Shown here: positions 42,007-51,631 of the stretch, in pieces
Position numbering within the stretch: the first letter of the stretch is position 1
Layout: each line of letters begins with the position of its first letter
NCBI GenBank assembly: GCA_907163375.1
Contig: CAJQUW010010325.1
Coordinates: forward strand, 1-64,000
Origin: Prostheceraeus crozeri
Lineage: Eukaryota > Platyhelminthes > Polycladida > Euryleptidae
DNA: 64,000 nucleotides
Reading direction: 5' to 3'
The notes under the pieces: model-generated
Told to the model about the DNA's origin: nothing
The model's input: the letters and a program-made list of their open reading frames with translations, nothing else
The model's database searches: none
Translations under genes and position numbers: made by a program

Positions 42007-43233
42007 TTAATCGAAGACTGCATAAATTAATACATTGATCGTCTCAGGTAGTGTTCTTTTGAACGTCAAATCCAAACGAATATTATGAGGCACGTTCGCT
42101 TGACGATAGGGGGCACTAATATCACTGTCAGCAGTCAAATCAAATGCATAAATAGTATATCCACTCTTAAACTCTTTCATAGTGAGTCCGTTGGTGTCAT
42201 CCGTATTGTAAAAGCCAAAGACATCCATAAAATCAACATAACTGCGCATAAATTGATCCGAAGCAAAATCTGGTTTGTAGGGTGGACCAGGATGACTCAC
42301 ACCATTTACACGTAAAGCAATTTCACTTAACTGATTGTGTTTAAAATTGAAAGGATTCTTCTTTATATTACCATTAAATGCATCATTTTCAACCATTGCC
42401 ACCATGAGGAGCTTCGGTGCTTCCGATGGAAAGAGGCCATCTTTCATGAAACTCTTTTGATCTTTCGGAATTGTAAAGGTGAGAAGCTTTGTATGCTGAA
42501 CGGGGTAAATGGCATTTTGACGGTTAAGACCTTCAGCATGCCCTCTAATGACACTTGGATTCGGTACTACTCGACGAATGTAAAGTGCAATATCTTCCAC
42601 ATGAATTCTAAAATTGTCAACTTTAGCAAATGCATTCAGCGCAAATTCAGGCTTATTCAATGTCAGCTTGAGTCGCATGCTGGTATTACAGAGTAAAAAC
42701 TTTGACTGTCTAAAGAAGTCTAAATTCAGCGGACCATATAGCTGACATACTTTACTATCTTTAATTATAGCAGATCGCTTTACAAAGCCACTGTTTGTTT
42801 CAACATCAAATTTTCCTGCTTCATCTCTGTACCATCCCATGGCTTCCATATGACTTTTTTGTGCTGCTGGATGAAACTGTGATACATGATTGAAATATGA
42901 TTTATAGGGATAATCGCTTTGACCACCTTCCACTTGCTGCTCTCCAATCGTTAGAGAAACATCGCGAAGTAATGTAGTCAATGGTAAATTGTTCAGCCCA
43001 ACTTTATGTGTATCGTCAATAGCAGTTCCATCTGCTTGCTGAATTCTAAACCTCAAATCAAGCATCGCATAACTCAAATCTATGTAGTCATCACTACCAC
43101 CAGGAATAACAAATTCAATGGGGCCAGCATTCTCAGCTGTTCGAGGATGATAATCTACAATACTTGAACTAAGAATATCTGTCTGTATGGCTTGTTGATC
43201 GAACAAACAAAAACCGGAAGTTTTACACTCCAT
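42007..43233 (-). CDS. Major capsid protein, double jelly-roll (hexon-like)
   Basis: 408 residues in one open frame. The N-terminal region has FVIPGGSDDYIDLSYAMLDL, the signature strand pair of Polinton/adintovirus hexon-like capsid proteins (phi-PG.G.DYIDLS). Later blocks are LTTLLRDVSLTIGEQQVEGG, MRLKLTLNKPEFALNA, TNGLTMKEF and a C-terminal FKRTLPETINVLIYAVFD. The family forms trimeric capsomers. It looks whole in this copy, within an otherwise broken element. The neighbouring protease (downstream) and basic protein (3 bp upstream) support the call. Confidence 0.85.
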   Translation of the reverse strand: MECKTSGFCLFDQQAIQTDILSSSIVDYHPRTAENAGPIEFVIPGGSDDYIDLSYAMLDLRFRIQQADGTAIDDTHKVGLNNLPLTTLLRDVSLTIGEQQVEGGQSDYPYKSYFNHVSQFHPAAQKSHMEAMGWYRDEAGKFDVETNSGFVKRSAIIKDSKVCQLYGPLNLDFFRQSKFLLCNTSMRLKLTLNKPEFALNAFAKVDNFRIHVEDIALYIRRVVPNPSVIRGHAEGLNRQNAIYPVQHTKLLTFTIPKDQKSFMKDGLFPSEAPKLLMVAMVENDAFNGNIKKNPFNFKHNQLSEIALRVNGVSHPGPPYKPDFASDQFMRSYVDFMDVFGFYNTDDTNGLTMKEFKSGYTIYAFDLTADSDISAPYRQANVPHNIRLDLTFKRTLPETINVLIYAVFD

Positions 43234-43235
43234 GA

Positions 43236-43454
43236 TTAGAAGTTATAGCAGCGTCGTCGTTTAGCGCCTGATGAATGATTAGAGCCTCTGCGACGTTTGC
43301 GTGAATGCCTTTTGACTGAAGATCGCACCTTACCAGCTCCGCGATGTTTCCTCCTTCCTTTTTTCATTCGTTTAGGTGATTTCTTTCCTTGAGTAACACC
43401 AGCAATGGTCTGCTTCAATGTTTTTAAACCGCGTTCCTTCCCACGATTCAACAA
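43236..43454 (-). CDS. Lys/Arg-rich small virion protein (core-protein-like)
   Basis: 72 residues. After a short helix (GLKTLKQTIAGVTQG) it is almost entirely basic (KKGRRKHRGAGKVRSSVKR, RKRRRGSN), ending CYNF. Composition and position between integrase and capsid match Polinton DNA-condensing or minor virion proteins. Polinton-3 has a counterpart in the same place. Confidence 0.6.
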   Translation of the reverse strand: MLNRGKERGLKTLKQTIAGVTQGKKSPKRMKKGRRKHRGAGKVRSSVKRHSRKRRRGSNHSSGAKRRRCYNF

Positions 43455-44602
43455 ACTGCTCTTAAAACTTCTACCTCTGGAAAGATCACTTTACATCGAA
43501 TGATTTTCTCTACCAAATATGTTTCACTTTCAGTGACTACCTCAATCTCATCGCGGTAAAAGCTACCCTCAATTTCTTCATTATCGTAATCTTTCAACTT
43601 GTAGGTGGTCGGAGAGTCTTTTTGATTAATCCTTGATACTGTAAATACCTCCTCTGTCCAATTCGGAAGGTACCCTTTAGCAAAAACACTTTTCACTTTT
43701 GAGATACGAACTTTATCACCAATTTTCACATCACTTTTCACATGAGTGCGTTTACGTTGGAATGATTCGCGCACTTTATCTACATTGTCAGCATTTACAT
43801 CTACTGGCCTGAGTCCAATAGAACGATGGATAGAGTGATTGTAGGCATGGAGTGTATCTTGTAGAACCTTTGTCCAATTTTGTGTCAAGTTGGCAGTAAA
43901 ATGTCGCTACAAGCGATTTTTTAATGTGCGATTAAAACGTTCAACGAGTGCAGCTTTATAATCACTCTTTACACTAAACAACTCAATGTCATGCCTCTCA
44001 AATAATCTTCTCACATGCTGATTTTCAAACTCTTTTCCTTGATCACTCTGAATTCTTTTTGGAATCCGACCTTCTCGAAAAATTGTTTGGAATGCTTTTG
44101 CTACTCCTTTCCCTTCTTTAGTTTTTAAAGGTTGAGCCCACGCATAACGCGAGAAAATATCAATGACGGTTAAAATAAAGTTATTGCCCGAGTTATGTTT
44201 TGAAATGGAGGCAACATCACACAAATCTGCTTGCCACTGCTCATCGATGTCATGAACAATATAATGGCGGGTGCGGTACTTCTTTTTCGCTTGTTTGTGG
44301 AGTGTATAGGTAGCCTGACCCTTTAACCATCGTTTCACTTGTGATTGTGGAAGACCACTCGCTTTTGATAATTTCTTGATAGATGCAAATCCTGCCGGAT
44401 GTTTTACATCATAATAGATTGACTTCAAACGTTCAGTCGATGACGACTGACTCTTTTTCCTCCTTCTCATCTTTTTGTTTTCTTGCCTTTCTACATTTAC
44501 AACAACTGCAGCATTTAGCTTTAGCGGTTTTGCGATCGTGTTCACATTGCTTAGGGGTTTCATTGTGAGAGCTGGCGCAGCAAGTGCAAGTGACAACGAC
44601 AT
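43448..44602 (-). pseudogene. rve-type integrase (Polinton-2)
   Basis: Has SQVKRWLKGQATYTLHKQAK (zinc/helical N-terminal part), HDIDEQWQADLCDV, FILTVIDIFSRYAWAQPL (D), IQSDQGKEFENQHV (D) and a catalytic E region VERFNRTLKNRL. The Polinton C-terminal KVRISKVKSVFAKGYLP, EGSFYRDEIEVV and a short chromodomain-like start (YLVEKIIR) follow. It mediates insertion with 6-bp duplication. Broken. Confidence 0.88.
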
Positions 44603-44649
44603 TCACCTCTGGCGGCTCATTACATGGCAAGCAACACATCTCCTTCATA

Positions 44650-45342
44650 TTAATAGTCTGAGAACATGTATTTCCTGGGAGGAGCTGTTTTACGTTTTCC
44701 TTTTACTAGTTTTAGTGGTGATGTAGATCTACGTCGAGTTCTTCCTCTTGTTTGCTTAGTGAGTGTGGGAGGGGATGTAGCAGGTGACGTCTTAAAACAA
44801 TTTGTTGGCATTTTCATCGTCTGAAGCATTGGAGCAGTAGCCACTGTTGAATCAAGTTCTTTCAATGTCTCATTATTCAAAGCAAATTTTGGTACATTAT
44901 GCTTTTTCAATAGTTTAAGAAAGTATGACCAACCAGGTGGAACATAGCCCTGACGGCGCTTTCTACGTGTCGCATACTGAATCAAGTCTTCATAACGTGA
45001 AGCATCAATCACTTTATTTTCATCTGTAATGATTTCTCCTCTATCATTTACATTGAGATGGGGTTCAATACTGTTGAAAAGAGATATGGCATGTGCGCGA
45101 GATGCTAAAGGTGTAGCAGTCGATACAGAGTCACGCATCTTATTCTTCAAGTTTTTCAATTGCTCAACAGTTTCCGATTGTAATAATACATCACGATGTG
45201 GATCTTTGATGTGAACATTTTGCTGATAATCTATTTCTTTCCTATACATTTGATTTGCAAGAGGTTGCTTTACTTGCTGCATGGCAGTCAATTGTATATA
45301 TTCATCCTGAGAAATAACAATCATGCGAAAATAAGAACTCAT
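44650..45342 (-). CDS. Polinton structural-type protein between ATPase and integrase, unknown
   Basis: About 230 residues. An N-terminal helical region (MQQVKQPLANQMYRKEID, VEQLKNLKNKMRDSV) precedes a middle RKRRQGYVPPGWSYFLKLLK and a Ser/Thr/Arg-rich basic tail (RGRTRRRSTSPLKLVKGK). Polinton-3 has a diverged version at the same place, so it is a conserved member of the virion block. The basic, phosphorylatable tail suggests nucleic-acid contact in the particle; this is inference. Confidence 0.55.
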   Translation of the reverse strand: MSSYFRMIVISQDEYIQLTAMQQVKQPLANQMYRKEIDYQQNVHIKDPHRDVLLQSETVEQLKNLKNKMRDSVSTATPLASRAHAISLFNSIEPHLNVNDRGEIITDENKVIDASRYEDLIQYATRRKRRQGYVPPGWSYFLKLLKKHNVPKFALNNETLKELDSTVATAPMLQTMKMPTNCFKTSPATSPPTLTKQTRGRTRRRSTSPLKLVKGKRKTAPPRKYMFSDY

Positions 45343-45956
45343 AGTCTGTAGATAATCATGGGAGTTTTCAAAATATCACTTCGAAATCTAAATTCTTCCG
45401 GACACTCTTGCGTAAAGTCAATGAATAAGTAACCGTATGGTTTTTCAGTAGCCGCTTGAAAAATTTCAATTAAGGCTTTTGATCCTCTGGGTGCAACTTG
45501 TCGCGCTAAAATTTCAAATTGACTTTTATCTCGCGGATTCTTGAAAATAGCATAATAGTGTGTATTCAGGTTTCGTGTACGAGCTTCTTTTCCATCAGGA
45601 AACAAATTTTGTGTGATATAGATGATAAAGCACCTTTTATGATGTGCTGCGCGAGTGAACATATCTGTAACATCTTTTGAATTCTTACTTTCTTTTAATA
45701 AATCATCCAATACAACAACATCATTAGACTGAAGTTTATCCACTGGAATAATTCCTTCATGTCGAATAAAGTTGCGACTTTGCAATTCCTGAAACAACGA
45801 CGGTTGATAAATACCATAACACCAAATCACTCGATTGATAGGTTCCTTAAACAACTCCCTTCTTTTATCCAATAAATTCAGCGTGAAAACAGTTTTACCT
45901 GCATGAGATGGACCTGATACAGTCAGAACTTTATCACATTGAAGTCTGAAATCCAT
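45339..45956 (-). CDS. Packaging ATPase (FtsK/HerA, A32-like), Polinton-2
   Basis: About 206 residues from ATG at 45956; longer readings begin at a non-ATG codon and are rejected. Walker A SGPSHAGKT, Walker B-like VVVLDDLL, and ITQNLFPDGKEART. The C-terminus FTQECPEEFRFRSD ends PMIIYRL. It pumps DNA into the capsid. This frame looks whole; the Polinton-1 copy is the partial relative. It overlaps the next gene by about 4 bp, typical of compact viral gene blocks. Confidence 0.88.
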   Translation of the reverse strand: MDFRLQCDKVLTVSGPSHAGKTVFTLNLLDKRRELFKEPINRVIWCYGIYQPSLFQELQSRNFIRHEGIIPVDKLQSNDVVVLDDLLKESKNSKDVTDMFTRAAHHKRCFIIYITQNLFPDGKEARTRNLNTHYYAIFKNPRDKSQFEILARQVAPRGSKALIEIFQAATEKPYGYLFIDFTQECPEEFRFRSDILKTPMIIYRL

Positions 45957-45987
45957 TTTATTACTTTGAGACTCAACATTTGCATAA

Positions 45988-46332
45988 TTAACGCTTAGAG
46001 CCAAAGATATTACCCAATAGGTTGCCCACGGCAGGAGCTATCATTGGAAGTATTGCTGAAAGGAAACCGCCCTTTTGTGTTAGAGTTTTCCTCTTTCTTT
46101 GAAGGGCGACTTTAGGATTGGAGATGAAACGCAATTTTGTGGCATATCGCTTAAGTAACTTTCGTTGTTTTGGCGCTAATTTCTTCGTCCTCAACTTTCT
46201 GACATGAGAAATAATTTCACGAATGAATTTATCGTTGGCATGTCGTATAGCATTGTATCGCTGATTTGCTTTCATTCGTCGGAGAGCTTGAATGGCTGAA
46301 GAAAACTTTGAAGACTTTTTACGTTTCGCCAT
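45988..46332 (-). CDS. Small basic virion-type protein with hydrophobic tail (Polinton-2)
   Basis: 114 residues, differing from the Polinton-1 copy by a two-residue indel and one substitution. Basic N-terminal two thirds, then GGFLSAILPMIAPAVGNLLG and a basic end. It lies 32 bp upstream of the ATPase start. Confidence 0.7.
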   Translation of the reverse strand: MAKRKKSSKFSSAIQALRRMKANQRYNAIRHANDKFIREIISHVRKLRTKKLAPKQRKLLKRYATKLRFISNPKVALQRKRKTLTQKGGFLSAILPMIAPAVGNLLGNIFGSKR

Positions 46333-46340
46333 TTTCCGTG

Positions 46341-46715
46341 TTAGTCTTTGCTAAAACCTATCTTTACCACATTTGCATAGGTACTAACTATTGCGACATA
46401 AGTGACACTCGGAATGAGCAAAACGTCACAGTGGTTACATTTGCAAAGTTGAATGCAATTACGTATGAAACAGCGTTGACAAAAAGCATGCTTACATCTC
46501 TTGAAGATGCGCTTTTCATTTCCATCCTTTCGCTTACATACATCACAACACATAGTTTCACCGTTACTGATGTCTACAGCAAGTCTTTTTGAAGATATGA
46601 ATTTGCTAGCCGTTTCTAAATAATAGACGCATGTACAGAAGGAATATACTTCGAGAGTGAGCAGACATAGCTCGAAAACCAGTTGTGCTACAATCAAGTA
46701 CCACTGCATTTTCAA
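46341..46715 (-). CDS. Membrane-anchored RING-finger-like protein (Polinton-2)
   Basis: Same N-terminal hydrophobic anchor and CCDVCKRKDG...CKHAFCQRCFIRNC...CKCNHC cluster as in Polinton-1. The last Cys pair region differs between the two copies. Located just upstream of the basic virion gene. E3-ligase function is inferred from the RING pattern. Confidence 0.55.
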   Translation of the reverse strand: MKMQWYLIVAQLVFELCLLTLEVYSFCTCVYYLETASKFISSKRLAVDISNGETMCCDVCKRKDGNEKRIFKRCKHAFCQRCFIRNCIQLCKCNHCDVLLIPSVTYVAIVSTYANVVKIGFSKD

Positions 46716-46802
46716 TTTTTCTTTATGGAAAGTTGAATGTGAATATCTGAAATCGCTTCAATCACTAGACTGCTACCATGATGGTTAAATGCATTAAGAC
46801 GT

Positions 46803-47279
46803 TCAGCAATTTTTATCATGTCTTTTAAAAAATTCTTCGGGGTGATCTACCACTTCCATTGAATAAGAAGCAAAATGGAAAGAGCGACTTTCCACCTCTT
46901 CCTTTCCAAAATGACTAAACTTAATTTTCGCAACTAATCGCGCCATGACAATGCTATCAGAGAATTTTTTCATTAACTCTAGAAATAGAGTGCTAGCATC
47001 ATCGACCACTGCTTCGATGTCGGTCTCATCTTTATGAAAATTTATCACAATCTTGAACAGCTCCTTTTAAACTTTGCCTATGAAAATGTAATGTTCCGCA
47101 GTCGTTTGAGAAAGACATGATCGCCCTTTATCTAACCCATCCATTGCATGAAAACAACAACTCTTCTCATAGTAACATTTATTGAACAATAGTAACAAGC
47201 ATGCATTATAAATCAATGGTTTGAAAGAGATAAAATAGATACAGCTGGTAACTATCATACAGCGAGCAATGATAACCAT
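46803..47279 (-). pseudogene. Acidic helical protein of unknown function (Polinton-2)
   Basis: The 46803-47048 part matches the Polinton-1 product at 3051-3368 nearly exactly (HKDETDIEAVVDDAS and KIKFSHFGKEEVESRSF). The upstream 47067-47279 stretch also matches Polinton-1 at nucleotide level. No family recognised. Confidence 0.45.
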
Positions 47280-47619
47280 ACCGGACTTTGGCAGTGCTGA
47301 GGTAAGGAGGAAAGAAGCATTGGTTATGAACGTAGCTACTACAACGAACAGACAAAATAGGAACAGACAAATCCTTAAAACGTTTCGTGACTTCCTGATA
47401 ATGTTGATTCACTCTACTATCCCAAGGCGGGAGCAAAATATCATCAATGATTAGATTGGGAAATACTTTCCTCTCCTTACCAGGATTATTACAAAAGATG
47501 CGTATAACATTGAAAGCAGCTAACCATCGTTTAAAGTCAATAAGAAGAGCACTCTCACAAGAAAAGCCGTAGTCTTGCAAATATTTCAGATTAAGTCCAT
47601 GAATGTGTTTCTCGCCCAT
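47206..47619 (-). pseudogene. Polinton protein of unknown function (counterpart of 2433-2963)
   Basis: Carries HIHGLNLKYLQDYGFSCES and ILLPPWDSRVNQHY as in Polinton-1. It abuts the right TIR. Confidence 0.5.
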
Positions 47620-47631
47620 TGATCAACATTG

Positions 47632-48221
47632 GGATTTTTTCAGGTGAGCGAGCTCCGACCTAAAATCTTGTAACAGCTCTAACTTTTGAACGGCTGGTCC
47701 GATTGACGCGCGGCAAAAATGGCGTCGAGCAGTTTTTTCTCTTTCAAACGAGTAGCTGTAAGACAAAATCCGTCCACTAGAAGCCAAGATCGAAGCTAGC
47801 TGTCCAGAGGGGAGGGGAGGTCAGTGAAATTTGATGAAAAATGTTTTGGTGAAGGTCCCAGGTCGAAATTCCACACTTTGGAAAATTTTCAAAATTTTAC
47901 CCATACAAAGCCACTCTGACACTTAGGATTTTTTCAGGTGAGCTACGACAGTCCACCCTCCCAACCTGGCCGGCACACCACGCCAACCTAGACACCACAT
48001 CACCGCGCGCTATACGACGGTCGGCCAGAGGGGGGGGGACGTCAGCGAACCTGACGGACGCACGTGGCCGGCACACCACGACACTCTGTCGTTCCAGAGG
48101 GGGGGACGTCTGACTCAAAGCACCACGGCGGCCGACCACGACACTCTGCCGTTCCAGAGGGGGGGACGTCAGCGACGGCGGCCATCTTGCGCGGTCCAGA
48201 AGTGGAGTTTTACTTACTACT
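47632..48221 (-). repeat. Polinton-2 right terminal inverted repeat
   Basis: Reverse complement of the left end, with a single tandem unit instead of four. Its inner part keeps CTAGCTGTCCAGAGG and GAAGCCAAGATCGAAGC, matching the last left-hand unit rather than the first. Ends ...GTTTTACTTACTACT followed by AATGTC. Confidence 0.9.
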
Positions 48222-48227
48222 AATGTC
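48222..48227. repeat. Target-site duplication of Polinton-2, right copy (AATGTC)
   Basis: Identical to 32937-32942. Confidence 0.95.
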
Positions 48228-48560
48228 CGATCGAACTGATTCCCCGCGATTGCAAACAGCCCATTTTGGAATAGTTTGGAGGCTTGGTTGAACGACTTAT
48301 TGAATAGGTAGAGAAATATCGGATCGGTGGTAGTGGAAATTCGCTCCAAAGTAAGCTCCCTGGCTTTCTTGTTGTCGCCGCCGCTGCTGACCAGTTTCAT
48401 AGTCTGGCCTGTTGGCACCACTTTAGTGACAAATTTCTCGAAGGCGGCCGGCCTTTGTTGAGTAAGAGATCCCCAGGGTCATCAGGTGCAACACTGCTCG
48501 CTCCTGTCCCTGCCAGTTGATTGGATTCACTACTCACAGCCCATGAATTGGCAAAAATAG
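48228..48560 (-). pseudogene. Polinton-3 virion-type protein remnant, continuing beyond Polinton-2
   Basis: Minus-strand text with TDPIFLYLFNKSFNQASK and QNGLFAIAGNQFD, same strand as the piece at 32471-32942. The function is not recognised. It shows that Polinton-2 landed inside Polinton-3. 48561-49139 holds no feature I can support. Confidence 0.45.
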
Positions 48561-49139
48561 AAATCTTATGCTAACGTATACTAGCTGCTAAAACTTATTC
48601 TGCTAGTTATGCAAACGCCTCATATACTGTAGCAGTGAGATAGAAAAGGACAATGGTCACTAGTGGTCATGGAAATCAAAGGGCAATGGATATTTCAATA
48701 CAACGTAAAACCATTGAATAAAATGGAAAATGTACAACATAAAGAAATTGAATCTGTGCAAGGAAAATGGAGGTAGAAATGGAATTGGAACTATATGTAA
48801 AATAGCCATCTACTACACTACATTGGATAAAATCGACCTAATGCTACACACCATGCCTAAGACAAAACTTCGAAAACAATACTTCACATGTTTGTTATCA
48901 GAAGTTCTTATACTACGACTAATTCTACATATATGGAAGCAGATATTTTTTCGTTTTTTCTTCATATGGTACTTCAACTAATGCCATATGAAAAACAACA
49001 AGTCTCCAGTACTTCTTCTACTATTGATTAATAATGATGATGGCTATATTTGCATGTCATGATGCATTCGGACATGGCATTACAGTTTATTCAATGAAAA
49101 GTAAAACATCTATTCTGTAAGAAAACACAAAAAGACAAA

Positions 49140-49745
49140 ATTACGGACTAAGCGCACTTAATGAAAGAGCAGCCATATCGAGATGTTTTGGATTTCACTC
49201 TCCTTCTTTGATTCCCTTGTGCACCCGTTATTGTAGATGGAGTTCAGAGGATGAGAAGCACACAATGCTTTCTTCGCTAAACTCATACGTAAAAACTCAA
49301 CAAATTTCTTTTTGCGAGGTAGGTCAAATATTCTGCAAAAACGATCTTCAAATTTGATTAGATTCATCATGCGACAGTTTTTGATGCTACATCAGGCAGG
49401 GAATCCGTAGCTCGCCATTAATCTTATCATGATGCAGTACACAGTCCATGGCGAAGTGTTTCCATAGCACGGTCTTCGGTGCTTTCACTTGACGCAGAGA
49501 ATGCAACATGGAGACTCTTTTTGAAAATTTTCGATAGGATGTTGCAAGAAATTACAAGTATGCGTATTCCATGACCAAATCATAATCAATTGTAAGGCCT
49601 AACAATTTAGTTGAGGATACAACTTGAATAGCCGAGTTAGAGTGAGGACCTTTCAATGGAGATAGCGAGACTGATCTTTTTGTTTGAAAGTTCATTAATT
49701 TCGTTTTTGTGCTGTAGTGGATGTGAAACACGATACTGTAGGCAG
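49140..49745 (-). mobile_element. LINE ORF2 C-terminal fragment
   Basis: Reading minus, PHSNSAIQVVSSTKLLGLTI with DYDL is the KLLGV.ID..L..W region just after the RT palm in CR1/Jockey-type LINEs. A degenerate continuation follows toward 49140. Several stops; clade not fixed. Confidence 0.5.
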
Positions 49746-50135
49746 TCAGTCATCAAGTACTCGTCTACAGTAGTTACGTTTCGTCCCCTAAAGGGGAGTT
49801 CACACGAGAGCTGATAGCTGATAGATGACCTCCGTTCATCCTGATAGCTGATGGAACCCGGTCACGCTTGACAGCTGAAAGTTGAGACAAATCCTGCTCC
49901 TATTCTCACGAATTTCTCCCAAAGTTAACCGTAGCAGGTAAAAGTGGCCTGAGAGCTGTTTAGAGCTTCATTATAGTAGTTCTCAGAACCCGGTCACACT
50001 ACTATCGTATATCAGCATGCATTTGTGATTTTATCTAGTTTTGGTTCATAGTAGTACTAGCGCTTCGATGTGTGGTCACATTTGAGAGCTGCTGACAGAT
50101 GACTATCATTTGTCGTGTGTTTGATCATTTGTCGC

Positions 50136-50466
50136 GATGAAGAGCAGTCGCGCAACCATCATCCCTCTTCACACAACTTCAACTCTGGGATCACAGAGTG
50201 GTATGTTCCGTTATGATGATGGAACATACCACTCTCTGATTCCAGAGTTGAAGTTGTCTGATCGAAGCGGCTTCCGTAATTTCCTGCGGATGAATGTTTC
50301 AGATTTTGAAGATTTTATAAAGTTGGTTGGACCGAACACCCATCTACGAGAGACTATTCCCGCAAAGAAAAGGTTACCAGCATCGCTCCGCTATCTCGCT
50401 GCTAGTAAGTGTGAGATCCTTAGTTGTGTGACTGATCTGGGATTGGTGGGCTGTTTGTTTCATTAA
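50136..50466 (+). pseudogene. Harbinger (HARBI1-like) transposase N-terminal fragment
   Basis: RSGFRNFLRMNVSDFEDFIK, VGPNTHL and RETIPAKKRLPASLRYLA match the conserved FLRM...F..L...V.p.I....T..R..I...eRL..tLRfLA block that precedes the DDE catalytic domain in HARBI1-type transposases. The catalytic part is absent. The upstream 30 residues lie in a hairpin arm that mirrors the ELKLSD segment and so are not authentic sequence. Confidence 0.65.
50173..50257. repeat. Near-perfect 37-bp palindrome inside the transposase fragment
   Basis: Arms 50173-50209 and 50221-50257 differ at two positions and flank an 11-bp spacer. The right arm encodes transposase-like sequence (SLIPELKL), so the left arm looks like a reversed copy of it. 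Confidence 0.9.
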
Positions 50467-51220
50467 TTGGAGTCACTCCTGAAGGCGGCTGATTTTCGTG
50501 TCGTTTTATTTACAACTGTCCTAATCCCTGTATACCTATGACAGGAATACATGCAGTCAGTGACTACAAAATTACCATTAACAAAACATCCATAAACAAA
50601 AACTAAATGAATCCCGGGAGTAAAATCCTAGTACCTAGAGCTTTGAAAAAATCAACAGAATCCCGGGATTGGAATCCATATGTCGCATTCATCTTTCCCC
50701 TTCCCCAGCAACTTCCATAACCCTATGTCGGCCGTAAGCAATAGGCAATTTTCAGGATTCGGATAAGCCACGCGAAAGTTTCTAATTATAACTTTAATTT
50801 GTAATAACAATTAACAATGATAATTATGATTGAATATTATATAAAACTTATTAACAATGATTTACAGCTTTCACTTGGCATTTCCAGATTCTGAAAATTA
50901 ACAGTGACAACTGACATTTTCTCTCAGGAACAATAGAGGTTAGACATTTGCCCGAAAATCAAAATCAGTTCCCCATCGCAACAATGACATCACGTTCCTT
51001 GAAGCATGGTATAGTAGACAATTTTCATGCTGTGTTTTACTAATCCATGTTGTTCTGAAAATATGTGATTCCATTAGTTTACTGCGTTAGTCAGTCATTT
51101 GTCGTGCATGTTTGAGCCCTCAGGGGGAGATGTCGCACAGAATATACAGTTTGTATGGCTCTCGAAGACATTTTCCTTTTCAATTACATGCGCCAGTGTG
51201 TGCATTTATCCTTTTGACTT

Positions 51221-51631
51221 TCAACAGAATATAACATTGCCTTGGCGGCTTTGCATATTGAATAAGAGCCTGTTGTTTTCCAGGTGATTCTCATAGGTCG
51301 TTATCATATCTCTTCTGTCAGCTGATGCTGTCTGAAAGGTGCCGTTCCTCTTTATCCGGTCCCGGTATTCTCCGCTCGACACATACCACAAACAATTATG
51401 GTTATCAAATAGAGCGATTAAACGCTTAGTCAACTCAAATGTCCACTCGAATGACAAACTCGAACCTGCTGCACATTCTGGAGTAAATTTATTAGGCATG
51501 CCGGCATCCCCATTAAAAAAATCGAAGCACTCGACGAAATGCACACACAACCGCTTGACGACAGCAATTAATCTTAATGAGCTTCTCACTTCGCCATTGT
51601 GTTTCCAAGATCGTAAAATCATCAGAAGCAT
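51221..51631 (-). pseudogene. MADF/Myb-like DNA-binding protein of the Harbinger-like element
   Basis: FEWTFELTKRLIALFDNHNC, LWYVSSGEYRDRIKRNGTF and ASADRRDMI match a MADF domain (W...t..LI.ly..h..LW...s.eYr.r..R...). PIF/Harbinger elements often pair such a protein with the transposase. The reading frame runs 136 codons but only the middle is domain-like; the N-terminal part upstream of the motif is not convincing. Confidence 0.55.

Larger units (their letters stand above)
32943..48221 (-). mobile_element. Polinton-2 (Maverick), broken copy, recent insertion into Polinton-3
   Basis: A 15.3-kb Polinton with AG...CT ends, TIRs of about 590 bp and a perfect 6-bp duplication. From the left on plus: zinc-finger/coiled-coil gene, two small TATA-driven genes and PolB. 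On minus: the Thr/Pro-rich accessory gene, penton-like, protease, major capsid, basic protein, integrase, structural-type protein, ATPase, basic virion protein, RING and two unknown proteins. It keeps most of a full gene set but is broken, with roughly a handful of breaks. Young by its TIRs and target duplication. Confidence 0.95.
24345..48560 (+). mobile_element. Polinton-3, old broken copy, host to Polinton-2
   Basis: A diverged Polinton recognised by its gene order: basic virion protein, ATPase, structural protein, integrase, basic protein, major capsid protein and protease, then penton-like and other pieces on the opposite strand. The outer limits are approximate because TIRs were not found. 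Polinton-2 (32943-48221) and a LINE fragment (about 31450-32470) are inserted in it; matching Polinton-3 text resumes at 48228-48560. Its coding DNA is noticeably GC-richer than in Polinton-1 and -2. It carries many breaks, well over ten, and is the oldest of the three. Confidence 0.85.
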
